Positions 35,544 through 49,439 of a stretch of DNA of 64,000 nt are shown piece after piece. Position 1 is the stretch's first letter, and each line of letters starts with the position of its first letter. Under the pieces are notes generated by a model. It did no database searches. It worked only from the letters and a program-made list of their open reading frames with translations, and was not told the DNA's origin. The DNA comes from Lepas anatifera (taxonomy: Eukaryota > Arthropoda > Thecostraca > Lepadidae), in the NCBI GenBank assembly GCA_034440635.1, contig JAOTON010001068.1, positions 62,001 to 126,000 on the forward strand, written 5' to 3'. Made by a program: the position numbers and the translations under genes.

Positions 35544-37253
35544 ATCGGACTTTTCGGTTGATTTTTTGGCCATTTAAATTAAAGGTGTTCCTTCAAGAGG
35601 TTTCAAGAAAATAATAAAAGTCGGAACATTACAAATATGTAAGTTTAATTATATTAATTAGCACGAATATGTATAAAATCTAAAAACTTTTGCAAAGATA
35701 AGCATACATATTTTTTATGTTTTTATTGACTTCAAAACAACTTCATGTGAAAGAGCATTGCTTAAACTACATATGACGCCAATAAAAAGAATGAAGAGTA
35801 CAGAACAAAATCAGAAACGAGCACCGCAGACCAAGCCCAACACCGTCGCCGGCCACTCAGCCTGCAGTCGGCACGCCGCATAGACGCGTCCGGTTGGAAA
35901 TGGGGTAACGGGGAGGGGAGAACTGAGCAAGACTGCGCTTCGGTGACATTGCGAATGAACTAAATGTGGTGTGCAGGCTACTATTTCTAACATAAAAATT
36001 TGGCCGTTCCGAAAAAAACTAAGCGTATTACCGGCACATTCGGAACAATTCCGACACTCTCCTGCATTTGGTGAAAAATGTAGTAGGAGGATTATGCGTC
36101 AGAAGCCGATTATTACTGTTGTCTTAGTAGTTTTAGATAGTTTTCTTTTTCTACCCATACCCTAAAAAAGTTGTATGTATCCCAGTTCAATTTATATTAG
36201 AAAGCACACATCACAAACAAACAAAAAGTCACATAGCGTCGACGCCGACAACTGCTTTTCGAACATCTAAGATTAAGACATGCTGCTTTTTTAACATCTG
36301 ACCCACGGATTGGAAGAACGACTCCATCACATGGTGCCATTGAACTTCACAGACTCAATTTGAAACTTGAAGCTTCTGTCCCTCATCATTCGAGGGCTCA
36401 TGGACAACAACGGTCTTCGAATTAACCGGTACGAACTTGTGAATCTTCAATGTTCTTTTTCTCGCGACTGCCTTATTGAAGCGTTTTCTGAGCTCTGTAG
36501 CTAATTTGAGTACTTTTTGTTGAAGCATTTTGGGTAGAAATCGAGGCAAGCAATGGAACACTGCTTTCCGTGTCCCCTTCTAAGCATGTTTGCTGAGCTC
36601 ATAAGGGGATGGGTAACTCTCCTGCCAGTAAAGGTGGCCCGGGGACTCATACCAGCGCGTGTTAAAAAGTACACTGGAGCGGAGCCTCGGAGGCCCCAGC
36701 TACTTTTTTCTAGGTGGCCGGAGAACCCGTCGTGGCCAAAAAACGCTATTTCGCTACTTTTAAGAATATTCAATGGCACATCGATTGGTCAAATAACCTT
36801 GAAAATCGGTCCTTAATTTTGTAATTATAGGCTTTCAAAGTTAAACCCTTTATTTTGAGATCATGATGATAATGTTATAAAAAATTAACCGGCAATCGCT
36901 CATAGTATAATGAAATTGGAAATGCCAAATAGTATATTGATATTTCGACGGCGTGTCTTCTTCAGGAGCAAGTTTTGAATTTGAAAGTCATTGATAGCAA
37001 TGATTTTTAAATTCAATTTGAATTTAGGGCGAACAGCAAGCAGGTACACGTGAAAACAATGCTTAACATCTCGCGAAGGATACAGTGTGATGAGTTACCT
37101 ACAGAAAGACATTTAAAAACTACAGGATACAGAAACTAAACACACATAAAAGCACAGTATGCAACAAAACTATGGATGTAACAGTGAGTAAAAACAATTT
37201 TCAGCGATGGATGTGTGGTGGTATGGTGAGTGTTTATGCGTGGTGGTTTGGTC

Positions 37254-37582
37254 TTAAGTGGTATAAGTGTATGTGTATGGTACTGGTTGTAGGAGGCGCC
37301 ACGATGAGAATTGCTTATTTATTTGTGGTCTGCGGTTTCGGATTTCTATTGATTCTTTAATTTTGCATTCTGCCGAGTCTTTACAAACATGAATAATTTT
37401 TATTGCGAAGTCCTTGTCTGTGATGCTTGTAGTGGGGTGATGTGATATGGTGTGGTCTCCTAGATACTTACCCTTTTCTTTTCTCCTAGCGTGTCCTAAA
37501 TGTTCCATGAAGCGGGTACGGATTTGGCGAGTTGTTTCCCCTATATAAAACATGTTGCAAAGTAGGCATGTGATAAGGTATA
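37254..37582 (-). pseudogene. GIY-YIG endonuclease domain of a Penelope-like element, left arm
   Basis: The minus-strand frame contains FYIGETTRQIRTRFMEHLGH, then KGKYLGDHTISHH, then a block ending IKESIEIRNRRPQINKQF. The YIG-ET motif, the catalytic-type arginine and histidine (R and EH in the first block), and the later glutamate and asparagine match the GIY-YIG nuclease domain at the C-terminus of Penelope-like proteins. That nuclease nicks target DNA to prime reverse transcription. Upstream of the domain the reading frame is broken by stops, so it is not a functional protein. Confidence 0.75.
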
Positions 37583-37699
37583 CTGTATTTTTGATGTGGC
37601 ACCTCCCCTGTAACCCGGCGTCGCATGTGCTGCATGATTTCCTGTGTCCTTTAGGGCATGGTGGTGGGTTTAGTGATGATCTTATGAGGATGTTTGAGA

Positions 37700-38190
37700 G
37701 TGTTTCACCACTCTTCCAGGCTATCGTAATGTCTAGGTCTGTGGATCTGGCTGCGGTGGTGATCTTGTGCGTGAGCTGCTCATCAATGTATGGGAGAGAG
37801 ATGTAAGTTGTGTTCCTGTTCTTGTTCTTGGGACGTGGTTGGCATGGTTTATATTTGGCAGAGTTTTATATGTTTTTGATGAGTTTGGCCGGGTATCCGT
37901 TCGACATAAATAGTTCCATGATTTTTTCTAGGCCACGGTTTTTTGCAGGTAGGTCTGATCCCAGCCGGATGGCTCTAAGTGACTGTGCGTGTATAACTGA
38001 TCTCTTAGTTTGCATAGGATGAGCGGAAGTGAAATGTAGAATTATCGGTGCGGTCATGGGTTTTATATAGAGTTCTGTGGTGTACTTTCCAGAGGGATGT
38101 ACGGTCAGGAGGGTGTCTAGAAATGGAATCTGTTGATGTTGATAGTGGTCTGACCTATCTATGCTGAACTTGAGAGCCGGGTGAAAATCA
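37700..38190 (-). pseudogene. Penelope-like reverse-transcriptase C-terminal fragment
   Basis: On the minus strand a frame reads KYTTELYIKPMTAPIILHFT, SAHPMQTKRSVIHAQSLRAI and RLGSDL, then a block ending MELFMSNGYPAKLIKNI. The order LY-K-x-T-x-hydrophobic, S-x-HP, K-x-S-V-I, Q-x-LR and GYP matches the thumb/linker region after the catalytic motifs of Penelope-like reverse transcriptases. Stops and shifts occur further downstream. The YADD-type catalytic motif lies outside this truncated copy. Confidence 0.65.
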
Positions 38191-38232
38191 TTGATGAAAG
38201 TGAAATATTTCGTTAGGGTCTCTGAGCCATGT

Positions 38233-38559
38233 CACCTTATCACATGCCTACTTTGCAACATGTTTTATATAGGGGAAACAACTCGCCAAATCCGTACCCG
38301 CTTCATGGAACATTTAGGACACGCTAGGAGAAAAGAAAAGGGTAAGTATCTAGGAGACCACACCATATCACATCACCCCACTACACGCATCACAGACAAG
38401 GACTTCGCAATAAAAATTATTCATGTTTGTAAAGACTCGGCAGAATGCAAAATTAAAGAATCAAAAGAAATCCGAAACCGCAGACCACAAATAAATAAGC
38501 AATTCTCATCGTGGCGCCTCCTACAACCAGTACCATACACATACACTTATACCACTTAA
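38233..38559 (+). pseudogene. GIY-YIG endonuclease domain, right arm
   Basis: This is the mirror copy of the left-arm domain, with FYIGETTRQIRTRFMEHLGH and KESKEIRNRRPQINKQF intact. It differs from the left arm by few substitutions (such as a Ser/Arg change after HHPTT and Ile/Lys after KES). The frame stays open for about 120 residues to 38559. Without the reverse transcriptase on this strand it cannot act as a complete element protein. Confidence 0.75.
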
Positions 38560-38847
38560 GACCAAACCACCACGCATAAACACTCACCATACCACCACAC
38601 ATCCATCGCTGAAAATTGTTTTTACTCACTGTTACATCCATAGTTTTGTTGCATACTGTGCTTTTATGTGTGTTTAGTTTCTGTATCATGTAGTTTTTAA
38701 ATGTCTTTCTGTAGGTAACTCATCACACTGTATCCTTCGCGAGATGTTAAGCATTGTTTTCACGTGTACCTGCTTGCTGTTCGCCCTAAATTCAAATTGA
38801 ATTTAAAAATCATTGCTATCAATGACTTTCAAATTCAAAACTTGCTC

Positions 38848-38870
38848 CTGAAGAAGACACGCCGTCGAAA
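38848..38870 (+). ncRNA. Hammerhead-ribozyme-like core in the right arm
   Basis: CTGAAGA is followed by a short GAC-loop-GTC stem and GAAA. This fits the hammerhead core CUGANGA-stem II-GAAA, with position 7 being A. The inverse copy is in the left arm at 36943-36965. Stem I, stem III and the cleavage site were not resolved, so function is inferred from the family. Confidence 0.4.
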
Positions 38871-40511
38871 TATCAATATACTATTTGGCATTTCCAATTT
38901 CATTATACTATGAGCGATTGCCGGTTAATTTTTTATAACATTATCATCATGACTTTCACGCTCATTACAACACTTCAAACTCTTAAAACATATTTTGAGA
39001 TCGCTGCAATCGCGCGGTTGCACCAATTCGCGTACATCAAAGACCAACTGGCAACGTTATAGTGCCATATAAAACGAGATTATATGTCAATTTCACCCCC
39101 ATGAAGGTCAAGGTCACATTTCAAGGCCATACCAGCATCTCAAAGTCATTGGTCCGGTGCTTCCGGTCGCATGGCGTTACCCAGTATGACGTATATTATG
39201 CTACAACGTCATAGTTAAGCTAAATCAATGTAAAGGTCAAAGTCACAGGTCAAATTAAAATGTCATGGGTAAAGGTCAATGCTCATTTCCCGTCCAACGG
39301 TTGCTATTGTGCTAGTCATTGTGTAAATAAGGGAAATAAGTCATATTGTGACGTCATTGGTAAATGACCTTGAATGACCTTAACCCCAAAAATTAGGTTT
39401 ACCATTCTTGGGACGTTCTCACTATGACCTTGCTCTGTTTTTAGTGCATTCTGGACTTCTTTGAGCTTAATCGCGGCATTTCCGGATGAATACCCAGCAC
39501 GGCTAATACTTGACCTTTATGACCTCGTTTGAACTTGACGATACTGACCTAGGTCAATTAAGATCAGTCATAATATATATTTTAATAGTTCCCACCCAGT
39601 CCCCAACCGGAGTTTTTCTAAGCCTCCTAGTTTCCGAGAGCTCAGGGGCCTACCAGTCCCCTCTCCAGTGCCCGTAAGTGTCGGACGCCTCTCCAGTGCG
39701 GGTGTGAAGGAATGGGACATTGATTACAATTTATTGTTTTAAATACATCCTAACCCTCATTTCCGACAAATTCCACCATTGACACCTTTTTCGTGACCAG
39801 AGACGTTTGATACTTACAGCGACGACGGGCAACGCTGGTGCACGAACCTCACAAAAGTGGGGATCGCGACGTTTGGGAGCTCAGATCTCGCTTTCTGTTA
39901 AACTCTCCATTCTTTTTATTACTGAATATTATAGAGAAAAGTATAAAGAGTAATGTGAGCCTCAAAAAGTTTAAAATAAAACATAGGAATTTTTTATATA
40001 TTTTGAGAAATTGGGGAATGTTGAATATATTTAAAATTTAATTATTAGAAAATGAGCCAGAATTCCTAATTCGTCCTTAAGATACCTAGATGAAGTTTTT
40101 ATGCCATTTGTAGAAGCATGCAGGTAAAATTTCGGCTTTAAAAAAGACATACAAGTGAGTATGGTCAAAATGCCTGAAGGTATAATTTTCAAACCGTAAG
40201 TCAGGGAGGAGAATGAATACGAGAATCATCATCAGCTCCATCAATAGCCCCCTGACAAAAAATACACCGAAATCTGCGACATGAGGGTGGTATCGACTTG
40301 GCGATTTGTCATGGAATGCCCCATGACCCAGACTTAAACTTTTGGGGAAAGATGTGGAATTGAGCGAGAATAAGGTGCACGAAGTACTGCGGGTGCAAAG
40401 TCGTATACCACACACCCATATTACAGCTTTGATCTGATAAGAGATCTGTACAGAGTTATAAGTGTTTTCCGGTTTGATTCGTAAGTCATACGAGTATGAA
40501 TTTTAACAATG

Positions 40512-43500
40512 TTAAGGCAATTAAAAACATATCTACCTTAGTCCCTTAACGTGGGAAGCATACGTGAGTCTACGGTAGAGCAGACTCTATCGAATCTATT
40601 TCTGTATCGAAAATACTTGAACCATTTTTGGTCAGGTCACATTTGAAGCCACTAGAGGTAAATACATGCCGTCATAAGGATAACATGTAAATGAAGGTTT
40701 TCGGTCATCACATCTTAACAAGTAAAGAAAGAGAAAAACAATTTAAACCCTTTGAATCCTCGCAGCCAGCCAAATCTAATCATATATCACATGACCTTGT
40801 TAGGTCAAATATTAGACTTGACGTGACCTCAGGTCAGGTCAAGGTCAAATTAGGTAAAATGAATATCATTAGAACTGCAGGACACGGAAAATATAATGCA
40901 GTTACAGTCAAGGCTCTATCGCCATCCATTATTAAGTTATTCTGTTAAAACCATTTTCCCATGTATTTCCAATGGGGAGGTCATTGTTCGTACCTGACCT
41001 TAGGTAATGGATATAAAAAATACCGGAACAAATTTTAAAGAACTCGGTGCGGCCATTATGTGATATAAGGTATGATTGGATACGTTCATCCTGCTCTGAC
41101 TTATGCTATCTTAAACTTTAAGTCCGGTCGCTTGACCTGTACTAGTGACCTGACCTGAGATGACCTAACCTTAAAATGTTGAAAAAGTTGTAGAAATGAT
41201 CAGGAAAAAGGTATGCCAAGTACGGCGTAGCTACGTGCCGCCGTTTTTATGCTGCCTCGAAAAAACCCGAGGGGGGGCGGATACCCACCCCGCCCCGTCA
41301 ATGCGCGTGTTAATCGTTATTTCCTGCAAAGTTATTGACCCAAGGCTGGAGACCTACTTAACTACCCCCAGATGACCTCTCAGAAGTCACAGGTGAACAA
41401 CTGCAGCATGAACCTGGAAAGTGGCCCAGGATACTACGATTTGGAGAATATAAATGTATCTAAGCTCTATCTACACAAGTGCAGCCCAGTTTCTGTTTAC
41501 ACATGGATTTCCAATGTAGGGGTCATGATCTGTATCTTACGCTAAGTCATCGATATTTCAAAATACCGGAACATATTTTATACTGCACGCTGGGCCCCTT
41601 ATGTGATATGAGTTACAATTGAATATATTTACCGTGTTCTTACTTGTGCTACCTTAAACTTATTTGAAGGTGAGGTCATTTGACCTGCACTGGTAACCTG
41701 ACCTGATATGACCTAAGCTTAAAATGTGGCGAACATGTGCAGAATTTATCAATGATAAGGTGTACAAGGTACTGTGGCGCTTAACGCCGCCATTTTTTCG
41801 TGCCGCTTAAAAACCCAGGGGGAGTGTTCAAACACCCCCCACCGGGACGAGGGTTATTCATATTTTTCTAGCAACTCGAAATGAGAGATGAATCCAAACC
41901 TTTGCCGTTGGTTTGGTCTTTGAATGGAAAGCGATTATAACGTACCGTTCGCTTGTTAATCTGGTCCTCAAAGAGAATGTGTTAGCAGAAGACAATACCA
42001 GTGAATGAAAGCAAATTACTTTTCAATGTTCAAGCATAGCGTATTCCCCTTCTGAGGCTCCTGATAACCTCAGCAATTGGTGCATCATTGTAGCCCAAAA
42101 AGACGATTATAATAGAAATATATTGATGATAAAAATAAACCACCACAAACTTTTGAGACATGCTTCAACATGGCGATAGCTGGGTCCAGCATGCTATTTC
42201 TGCAAAATTGACACATTGTATACGCTGTTCCTCCTCCCTCCCTCACTCTCTCCCTCTCTCTCTCTCTTTCTCGCACTCGCTCTCTCTCTCCCCCTCTCTC
42301 TCCCCCTCTCTCTCTCTCTCTCTCTCTTGGGGAAGCCTCCGTGTTTCCGAGTAAATATTGAACTCTGTGGGAAAAATACTTTTCCTGATCTCTGGTCACT
42401 CTGTGATAGACACCTTCACGCATGAAATATTTAAACACCAACATCCTTCGCGGACAGCATTAATACAGCCTGAATAAAATACGATTCTTCGCAGCGTGTT
42501 TGCATTTTTCTGTAGCGCTACCAGTAAGATGGCTACATCTCGCCAAGCATGACGTCACACTGTCACTCTCTTATTTGGCACACAGCTACCAGTTTTATGT
42601 CACAAGCACCCCCCCTCCTTCCGCCTTCACTTACCTTTGGGCCGTGCCCCGTTCCTCTCCACTCAGCAGAAACCCATCTCGAAACTCCTGACTTCAGCGA
42701 ACTCGGCCGCCGGCTGGCCTGTGCCGACTCCGCCGCCGTCTCGCCTGTACCGAGCAGCAGCCTTGGATAGTAGCGCTGATAACCAAGTCGATAGAGAACA
42801 AAGCATGGGAAGGAATATCTGAAAATGGCACTCCACAGCTATTTTCTGAAGCACACTTTAAGACACTCTCACTTCCGTTGAAAAATTCCCACTGATCTTC
42901 TCGCAATGAAAGTGAACGCGCCTCCACCAATCAGCGTCCACCATGCGCCGGCAGCCGTATCATGCCCGCGGGGCACAGAGGTGAGAGGTCACGCTAGCCA
43001 CCGCTGGCGCCGCGGCAGCGGCGCGCCGGTGGGGAGGGGTCGGGATGCGCATTATAAAGTCCACGTGTGTGGTGGATATTGCGTCGGTGGAAATTTGTTT
43101 CTGTTCTTGGACTGAAGCAGGGTAAGTAGTGAACGAGAAAATTTGTGCACATGGCTGGATATATGAGTGAGGTACTTGGACCTTGTGTGGTGTTGACAGC
43201 ATTGTTAAAGTATAAGTTAATTGAATGGTTGTAGGTGAACATGAATGATAGTAAAATTGTTGGGGTTGATTGGGAGAACGAAGTGTTGTTTTTCTAATTA
43301 GGATATTTATTAAATAGTTTTATGGATTGCGATTTTGTTGCTGAAGAATGGTTTCTCCGGTGCGACAACGGATTCCAAAATTTAACCAAAAAGAAAAGAA
43401 AAAACAAATCTGGAGTATTGGAGGGGACAAGTGATTGCTATACCACTCCCTGGATCTGTCCTTGCAAATTATTTGTTTTGGAAGATATCCCGATCTAGGT

Positions 43501-44380
43501 ACGTTTCAAATAGCGCGAGAAGTTATACGGTTCCTGTCAATGGTAGGAAAAACAAGTTTTCAGTACTTTCATTTACAGTGCGATTCTAGTTTTTCCCGGC
43601 GACGTAGATTTTCAATCAGAGTGGGGAAGGGGCCCGGCAGTCCTCTGTTCCTATGCTTATGGGTAAAACAACATATATTTGTTTGGACATGATCACCAGA
43701 GTTCTGGAATTCAGAAAGAGTACAGAGAATACGAATTTCAGAGGTGAAAAATAAGAAACGATTCCAATGAATCGGTGGCGTTTCTAGGCCGTGGAGTGGG
43801 CAGTGAAGGGTCAGCTCGAAGTTTCATCGAGACGGTCAAACCCGTCATAAGCAAACAGGACACGTACGGGCATGCGCGTAGAAAACGGGGGATGCGCCCG
43901 CCCACTAATCGCAAATTAGATGGGGGTGACCCAATTATGGACCCCCACTAATTTTGTTTGCATTTTCTCCTTTACTTGCGTAAAACTACATGCGTGTCTT
44001 GATTGAGTTGCATCGTCATTAGTGTTTCTTTTGCAGCCTAAATTCTTAGAACTTGCCTTTCACCCCCATCCCCCGGTCTTAGTCCGGTCGAGGGAGAGGT
44101 AACTTGTACAGGGGGCACAATCCGGAGCAAATGGGCGCCAAGTTTGATTTGTACAACCTATCTGGTGGGCGTCAGACTTAAGCCAACTCCCCATGCATTT
44201 CAAAAGAGAGGACATGGCCCGGACCTAACCTCTGGTCATCGGTATAGAACTATATCGTTATTGCAGTTAGTACTCAGTGACTTTACTGTGAGCTGAGTCT
44301 CAGATCGATGAATTGAAATGATCTTACTTCTGCGCCTATTAAAATTGTGGTTAGGTCACTCGTTTTGGACTGGCGACCTG
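40512..44380 (+). repeat. Unit X, copy 3
   Basis: The only X copy after X1 without a later insertion, and thus the best reference for empty sites: ACAGTCAAGGCTC near 40906 for the LINE of X4, GCTTAAAAACC near 41813 for the piggyBac-like element, and GTGTTTCTTTTGCAG near 44026 for the SINE of X2. The CT tract is interrupted (42241-42328). In the promoter-like block it has the intact donor-like CAGGGTAAGTAG near 43119. Confidence 0.85.
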
Positions 44381-46452
44381 CAGACGACTCCTCTCCATCT
44401 CAAAGACCCCGCCAAGACATGTTTCGCGGTGAGTCGGTCGTCACAACGAGGGCACTGCGGTGGGGTACGGCCGGCTAAAAGGTACAGCCGGTTCCATACT
44501 GATTAGTAGGTATTAGGCCGCTGTCTGTTTGCCAACTAGCTCTCAAGTGCTGGTCCTTGCCGACACCATTGTTGCCTCACCTGCTGCGTTTGAACTGGAC
44601 GCACGAACTGACGTGTAAAAAATACTTCATCAGGTCCAAAATTCTGAATGAATTGCGAAAAGACGCGTAAAATCATCAGGATCGGCAAAAACAGTTTTGT
44701 GTCCATAATTTTCGAAATTGACGTCTCGTCTTTTTTCAGGGTCCAAAATTTAAAAATCACGTCAAAATACATTACTAGCGACGAAAACTTTTAGGAAATG
44801 TGTAATCGTTAGTAAGATAATTCTTAAAACAACTGGCACTTATACCTACCAATCAGTGTGGAACCGGCTGTACAGGTGAGTAGGGTGGGTGCTGCACTGC
44901 ACGGGCGTAACACTGTCTCCTTATATGCCAACCCCACTCAGCCATGTCCGAATTCCGACGCCGGGGTGTCGGGCTGAGCAGCGTGAACCAGTATCGATAC
45001 GGCTTCAATGACGGTCGTCAAAAAACGTGTGTACACAGTGTGTTCCGGGGTCTGGCTTAGTTTCAGGCCGTAACGCATTAATACGTATCGGCGATGCAGG
45101 TCAAGCGGCCAGAGGTCGAAAAAATCTTCCAACTCGCCAACGATGTTGGGAACATAATGGGCAAGATTGTGCACACCCCAGCGTGAGAAAATGACACTCA
45201 GCCTGCCAATACACTATTTAAGATTTAAAGAGGATCAGAGGGTCGCGAAAATTGGTTACAAAAGTTTGGTTTGAAATTCCATTGGTGACACTTGAACACA
45301 TTGGCTTTCTCCGATCTCTGCGAGCGGCGTTTCGTGCATATCCAGGGGCGCCGCCACGGAAGTTTTACAGGGGAGAGGATGGACTCTGGCTGGTGCTGAC
45401 CGGGGGATGTAAATTTTGAGCATATTCGGTACCTGACAGCATTAAGGACGATGGATCAAAAAAATTTGGGGGAACTTTCCCCGTGCTTGGCCAACAGGGG
45501 GGAAACGTCGCCTCCACCCCCCCCGCTTTCGGCGCCCATGCGCATCTATGAGGAAGCCTGCGACAGGTGATGTGCGGAACGCACCGCTTATAATTTCCAA
45601 TGCCAGGTTTTGATTGTGTCCAGTATTCGCTTAATACCCGCCCCGGTAGGCCTCCGAGCTTCCTTCGTCATGGTGGGGGGAGGGGGTGTACAAACTACCT
45701 CCCCCTAGAACTCGGCTCCTATGCGGGTTGGCAAACGCTGGTGGATAGGTCATAAAAATTCAGGAAGAAACGACATGGGCCACTTTTAGGTTCAGGTCAA
45801 TATTGAGGTCATGACAGGCCAAAGAAGGTGGCATGTTAGAGAAGGGTTCGGGTTTTCCGTCTGACAGTGTTGATTTATTATAGTCTTTTAAGCACCATTC
45901 ACTTCCTCTCGTTACGGCCAATCGAATAATGTATGGTATGACTATACTAGGTCAAAACATAATAATGATCCAACCAAAGGTCAGGTCAAGGTCACCATCT
46001 GATCTATTATCGTTAATATATATATATCAATCGACTCAAGTCAAGTTATTGACACATAAAATCAAGTTATTGAGCCAAGTCTGAAATCCTGCTGGAGTAG
46101 CCCCAGATGACCTCTCAGACGTCACAGGTCAAAACTTAAAACATGAACCTATAAAGATGCCTAGGTTACTACGATTTGGGGAATACAAAGGTATTCCAGG
46201 CAGTATCTACAGAAATAGAGTGATTTTTCAGTCAATTTCCGTTTTCCCAACGCACTTCCAATGAAGAGGTCATGATCAGTACCTGACCTTAGGTCATCGA
46301 TATGAAAAGTCCCGGAATGTTTTTTAGTACACGGTGGGCTCATTACATGTTGTACGTTTGAATTTGATATTCACTTTTTTCTTTTTATGCCACCTTATAC
46401 ATTTTTAGAGGTAAGACCACTTGGCCTGCACTGGTGACGTGACCTGATATGA

Positions 46453-49277
46453 GGGGCATTCCACGACAAATTGACAAATCGATGAGTTGAAATAACACCG
46501 TCATATCTCAAATTTTCATGAAAATTTGGGGTAGGGTTCTCAGTGGCGCTGAAAACGACTGTGGTATTTTTAGTTTCGTCCGGATAATCGTTTCGGAGTT
46601 ATAGCCTCGGGCAATCCAGCATCGGATGCGTACATTGGACTTCTTGCTTGAGCTTTTAGCCATTTAAATTAAAGGTGTTCCTTCAAGAAGTTACATGAAA
46701 ATAATAACAAAGAGTCTGAACAATACAAATATGTAAGTTTGATTAAATTAATTGGCACGAATATGTATAAAATCTAATTCCAAACTTTTGCAAAGATAAG
46801 CATACATATTTTTATATTTTTATTGACTTCAAAACAACTTCATGTGAAAGAACATTGCTTAAACTACATATGACGCCAATAAAAATGGAGACTACAGAGC
46901 AAAATCAGTAACGAGCACCGCAGACCAAGCCCAACATCGTCACCGGCCACTCAGCCTGCAGTCGGCACGCTGCATAGACGTATCCGATTTGAAGTGGGGT
47001 AACGGGGAGGGGAGAATTCGGTGACATTGCGAATGAACTAGATGTGGTGTGGAGGCTACTATTGCTTACATAAAAATTTGGCCGTTCTGAAAAAAAACTA
47101 AACGTATTACCGGAACATTCGGAACAATTCCGACACTGGTGCATTTGCTGGAAAATGTAGTGGGAGGATTATGCGTCAGAAGCCGATTATTACTGTTATC
47201 TTAGTAGTTTTAAATAGTTTTCTTTTTCTACCCATACCCTAAAAAAGTTGCATGTATCCCAGTTCAATTTATATTAGAAAGCACACATCACAAACAAACA
47301 AAAAGTCACATAGCGTCGACGCCGACAACTGCTTTTCGAACATATAAGACTAAGACATGCTGCTTTATCTAAGATCTGGCCCACGGATCGGAAGAACGAC
47401 TCTATCACATGGTGCCATTGAACTTCACAGATTCAATTCGAAACTTGAAGCTTCTGTCCCCCATCATTCGAGAGCTCATGGACAATAACGGTCTCCGAAT
47501 TAACCGGTACGCACTTGTGAATCTTCAATGTTCCTTTTCTCGCGACTGCCTTATTGAAGCGTTTTCTGAGCTCAGTAGCTAATTTGAGTACTTTTTGTTG
47601 AAGCATTTTGGGTAGAGATCAAGGCAAGCAATAGAACACTGCTTTCCGTGTCCCCTTCTAAGCATGTTTGCTGAGATCGTAAGGGGATGGGTAACTCTCT
47701 TGCCAGTAAAGGTGGCCCGGGGCTTCATACCAGCGGGTGTTAAAAAGTACACTGGAGCGGAGTCCCGGAGGCCCCACCTACTTTTTTCTAGGTGGCCGGA
47801 GAACCCGTCGTGGCCAAAAAACGCTATTTCGCTAATTTCAAGAATATTTAACGGCACATCGATTGGTCAAATAACCTTGAAAATCGGCCCTTAATTTTGT
47901 AATTATAGGCTTTCAAAGTTAAACCCTTTATTTTGAGATCGCTGCAATCGCGCGGTTGCACCAATTCGCGTACATCAAAGACCAACTGGCAACGTTATAG
48001 TGCCATATAAAACGAGATTATATGTCAATTTCAGCCCTCATGAAGGTCAAGGTCACATTTCAAGGCCATACCAGCATTCTCAAAGTCATTGGTCCGGTGC
48101 TTCCGGTCGCATGGCGTTACCCAGTATGACGTATATTATGCTACAACGTCATAGTTAAGCTAAATAAATGTAAAGGTCAAAGTCACAGGCCAAATTAAAA
48201 TGTCATGGGTAAAGGTCAATGCTCATTTCCCGTCCAACAGTTGCTATTGTGCTAGCCATTGTGTAAATAAGGTTAATAAGTCATATTGTGACGTCATTGG
48301 TCAATGACCTTGAATGACCTTAACCCCCAAAAATAAGTTTACAATTCTTGGGACGTTCTCACTATGACCTTGGTCTGTTTTTAGTGCATTCTGGACTTCT
48401 TTGAGCTCAATCGCGGCATTTCCGGATGAATACCCAGCACGGCTAATACTTGACCTTTATGACCTCGTTTGAACTTGACGTGCTGACCTAGGTCAATTAA
48501 GATCAGTCATAATATAGATTTCAAAAGGTCTCACCCAGTCCCAAACCGGAGTTTTTCTAATCCTCCTAGTTTTCGAGAGCTTAGGGGGCCTACCAGTCCC
48601 CCCTCCAGTGCCCGTAAGTGTCGGACGCCTCTCCAGTGCGTGTGTTAAGGAATGGGACATTGATTACAATTTATTGTTTTAAATACATCCTTACCCTCAT
48701 TGGCGACAAATTCCACCATTGACACCTTTTTCGTAACCAGAGATGTTTGATAGTTGCAGCGACGACGGGCCGCGCTGGCACACAAACCCCACAAAAGTGG
48801 GGATCGGGACGTTTGGGAGCTCAGATCTCGCTTTCTGTTAAACTCTCCATTCTTTTTACTACTGAATATTATATAGAAAAGTATAAAGAGTAATGTGAGC
48901 CCCAAAAAGTTTAAAATAAGTCATAGAAAAATATTTTTATATATTTTAAATTGAGGAATGTATAATATATTCAAAATTCAATTTTTTATTATATTTCTAA
49001 TCAGCCAGAATTCGTAATTCGTCCTTAAGATACCTAGATGAAGTTTTTATTCCATTTGTAGAATCAAAAAAATACAGGTAAAATTTCGTCTTTAAAAAAG
49101 ACATGCAAGTGAGCATGGTCAAAATGCCTGAAGGTATAATTTTCAAACCGTAAGTCAGGGAGGAGAATAAATACAATAATTGTCATCAGCTCCATCAATA
49201 GCCCCCCTGACAAAAAATACACCGAAATCTGCGACATGAGGGTGGTATCGACTTGTCGATTTTTCGTGGAATGCCCC
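46453..49277. mobile_element. Element W, copy 3
   Basis: Ends GGGGCATTCCACGACAAAT on both sides in inverted orientation, ATGA duplication, length about 2.8 kb. It is uninterrupted, unlike W2, and lies at the same position as W1, so W inserted before the units were duplicated. Confidence 0.75.
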
Positions 49278-49439
49278 ATGACCCAGACTTAAACTTGTGG
49301 GGAAAGTTGCGGAATTGAGCGAGAATAAGGTGCGCTAAGTACTACGGGTGCAAAATCGTATACCACACACCCATATTACGGCTTTGATCTGATAAGAGAT
49401 CTGTACAGAGTTATAAGTGTTTTCCGGTTTGATTCGTAA

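Larger units (their letters stand above)
36863..38990 (-). mobile_element. Penelope-like element with inverted terminal arms
   Basis: TATTTTGAGATC lies at 36851-36862 and 38991-39002; Y1 and Y3 have it once, so this is an insertion with a 12-bp duplication. Arms 36863-37582 and about 38233-38950 are near-identical inverted repeats of about 720 bp, separated by about 650 bp. A 40-nt tail (38951-38990) follows the right arm only. Each arm carries the endonuclease-coding end and a hammerhead-like core. The middle codes on the minus strand for the end of the reverse transcriptase. The element is 5'-truncated: the core RT motifs are missing. Confidence 0.85.
35544..40511 (+). repeat. Unit Y, copy 2, right part
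   Basis: It resumes exactly where Y2 was cut and follows Y1 and Y3 through the rest of element W2 (right end 40322, ATGA at 40323-40326) to the start of X3. A Penelope-like element interrupts it at 36863-38990. Frames here recur as decayed versions in W1 and W3 with many replacements and no known domains. Confidence 0.85.
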
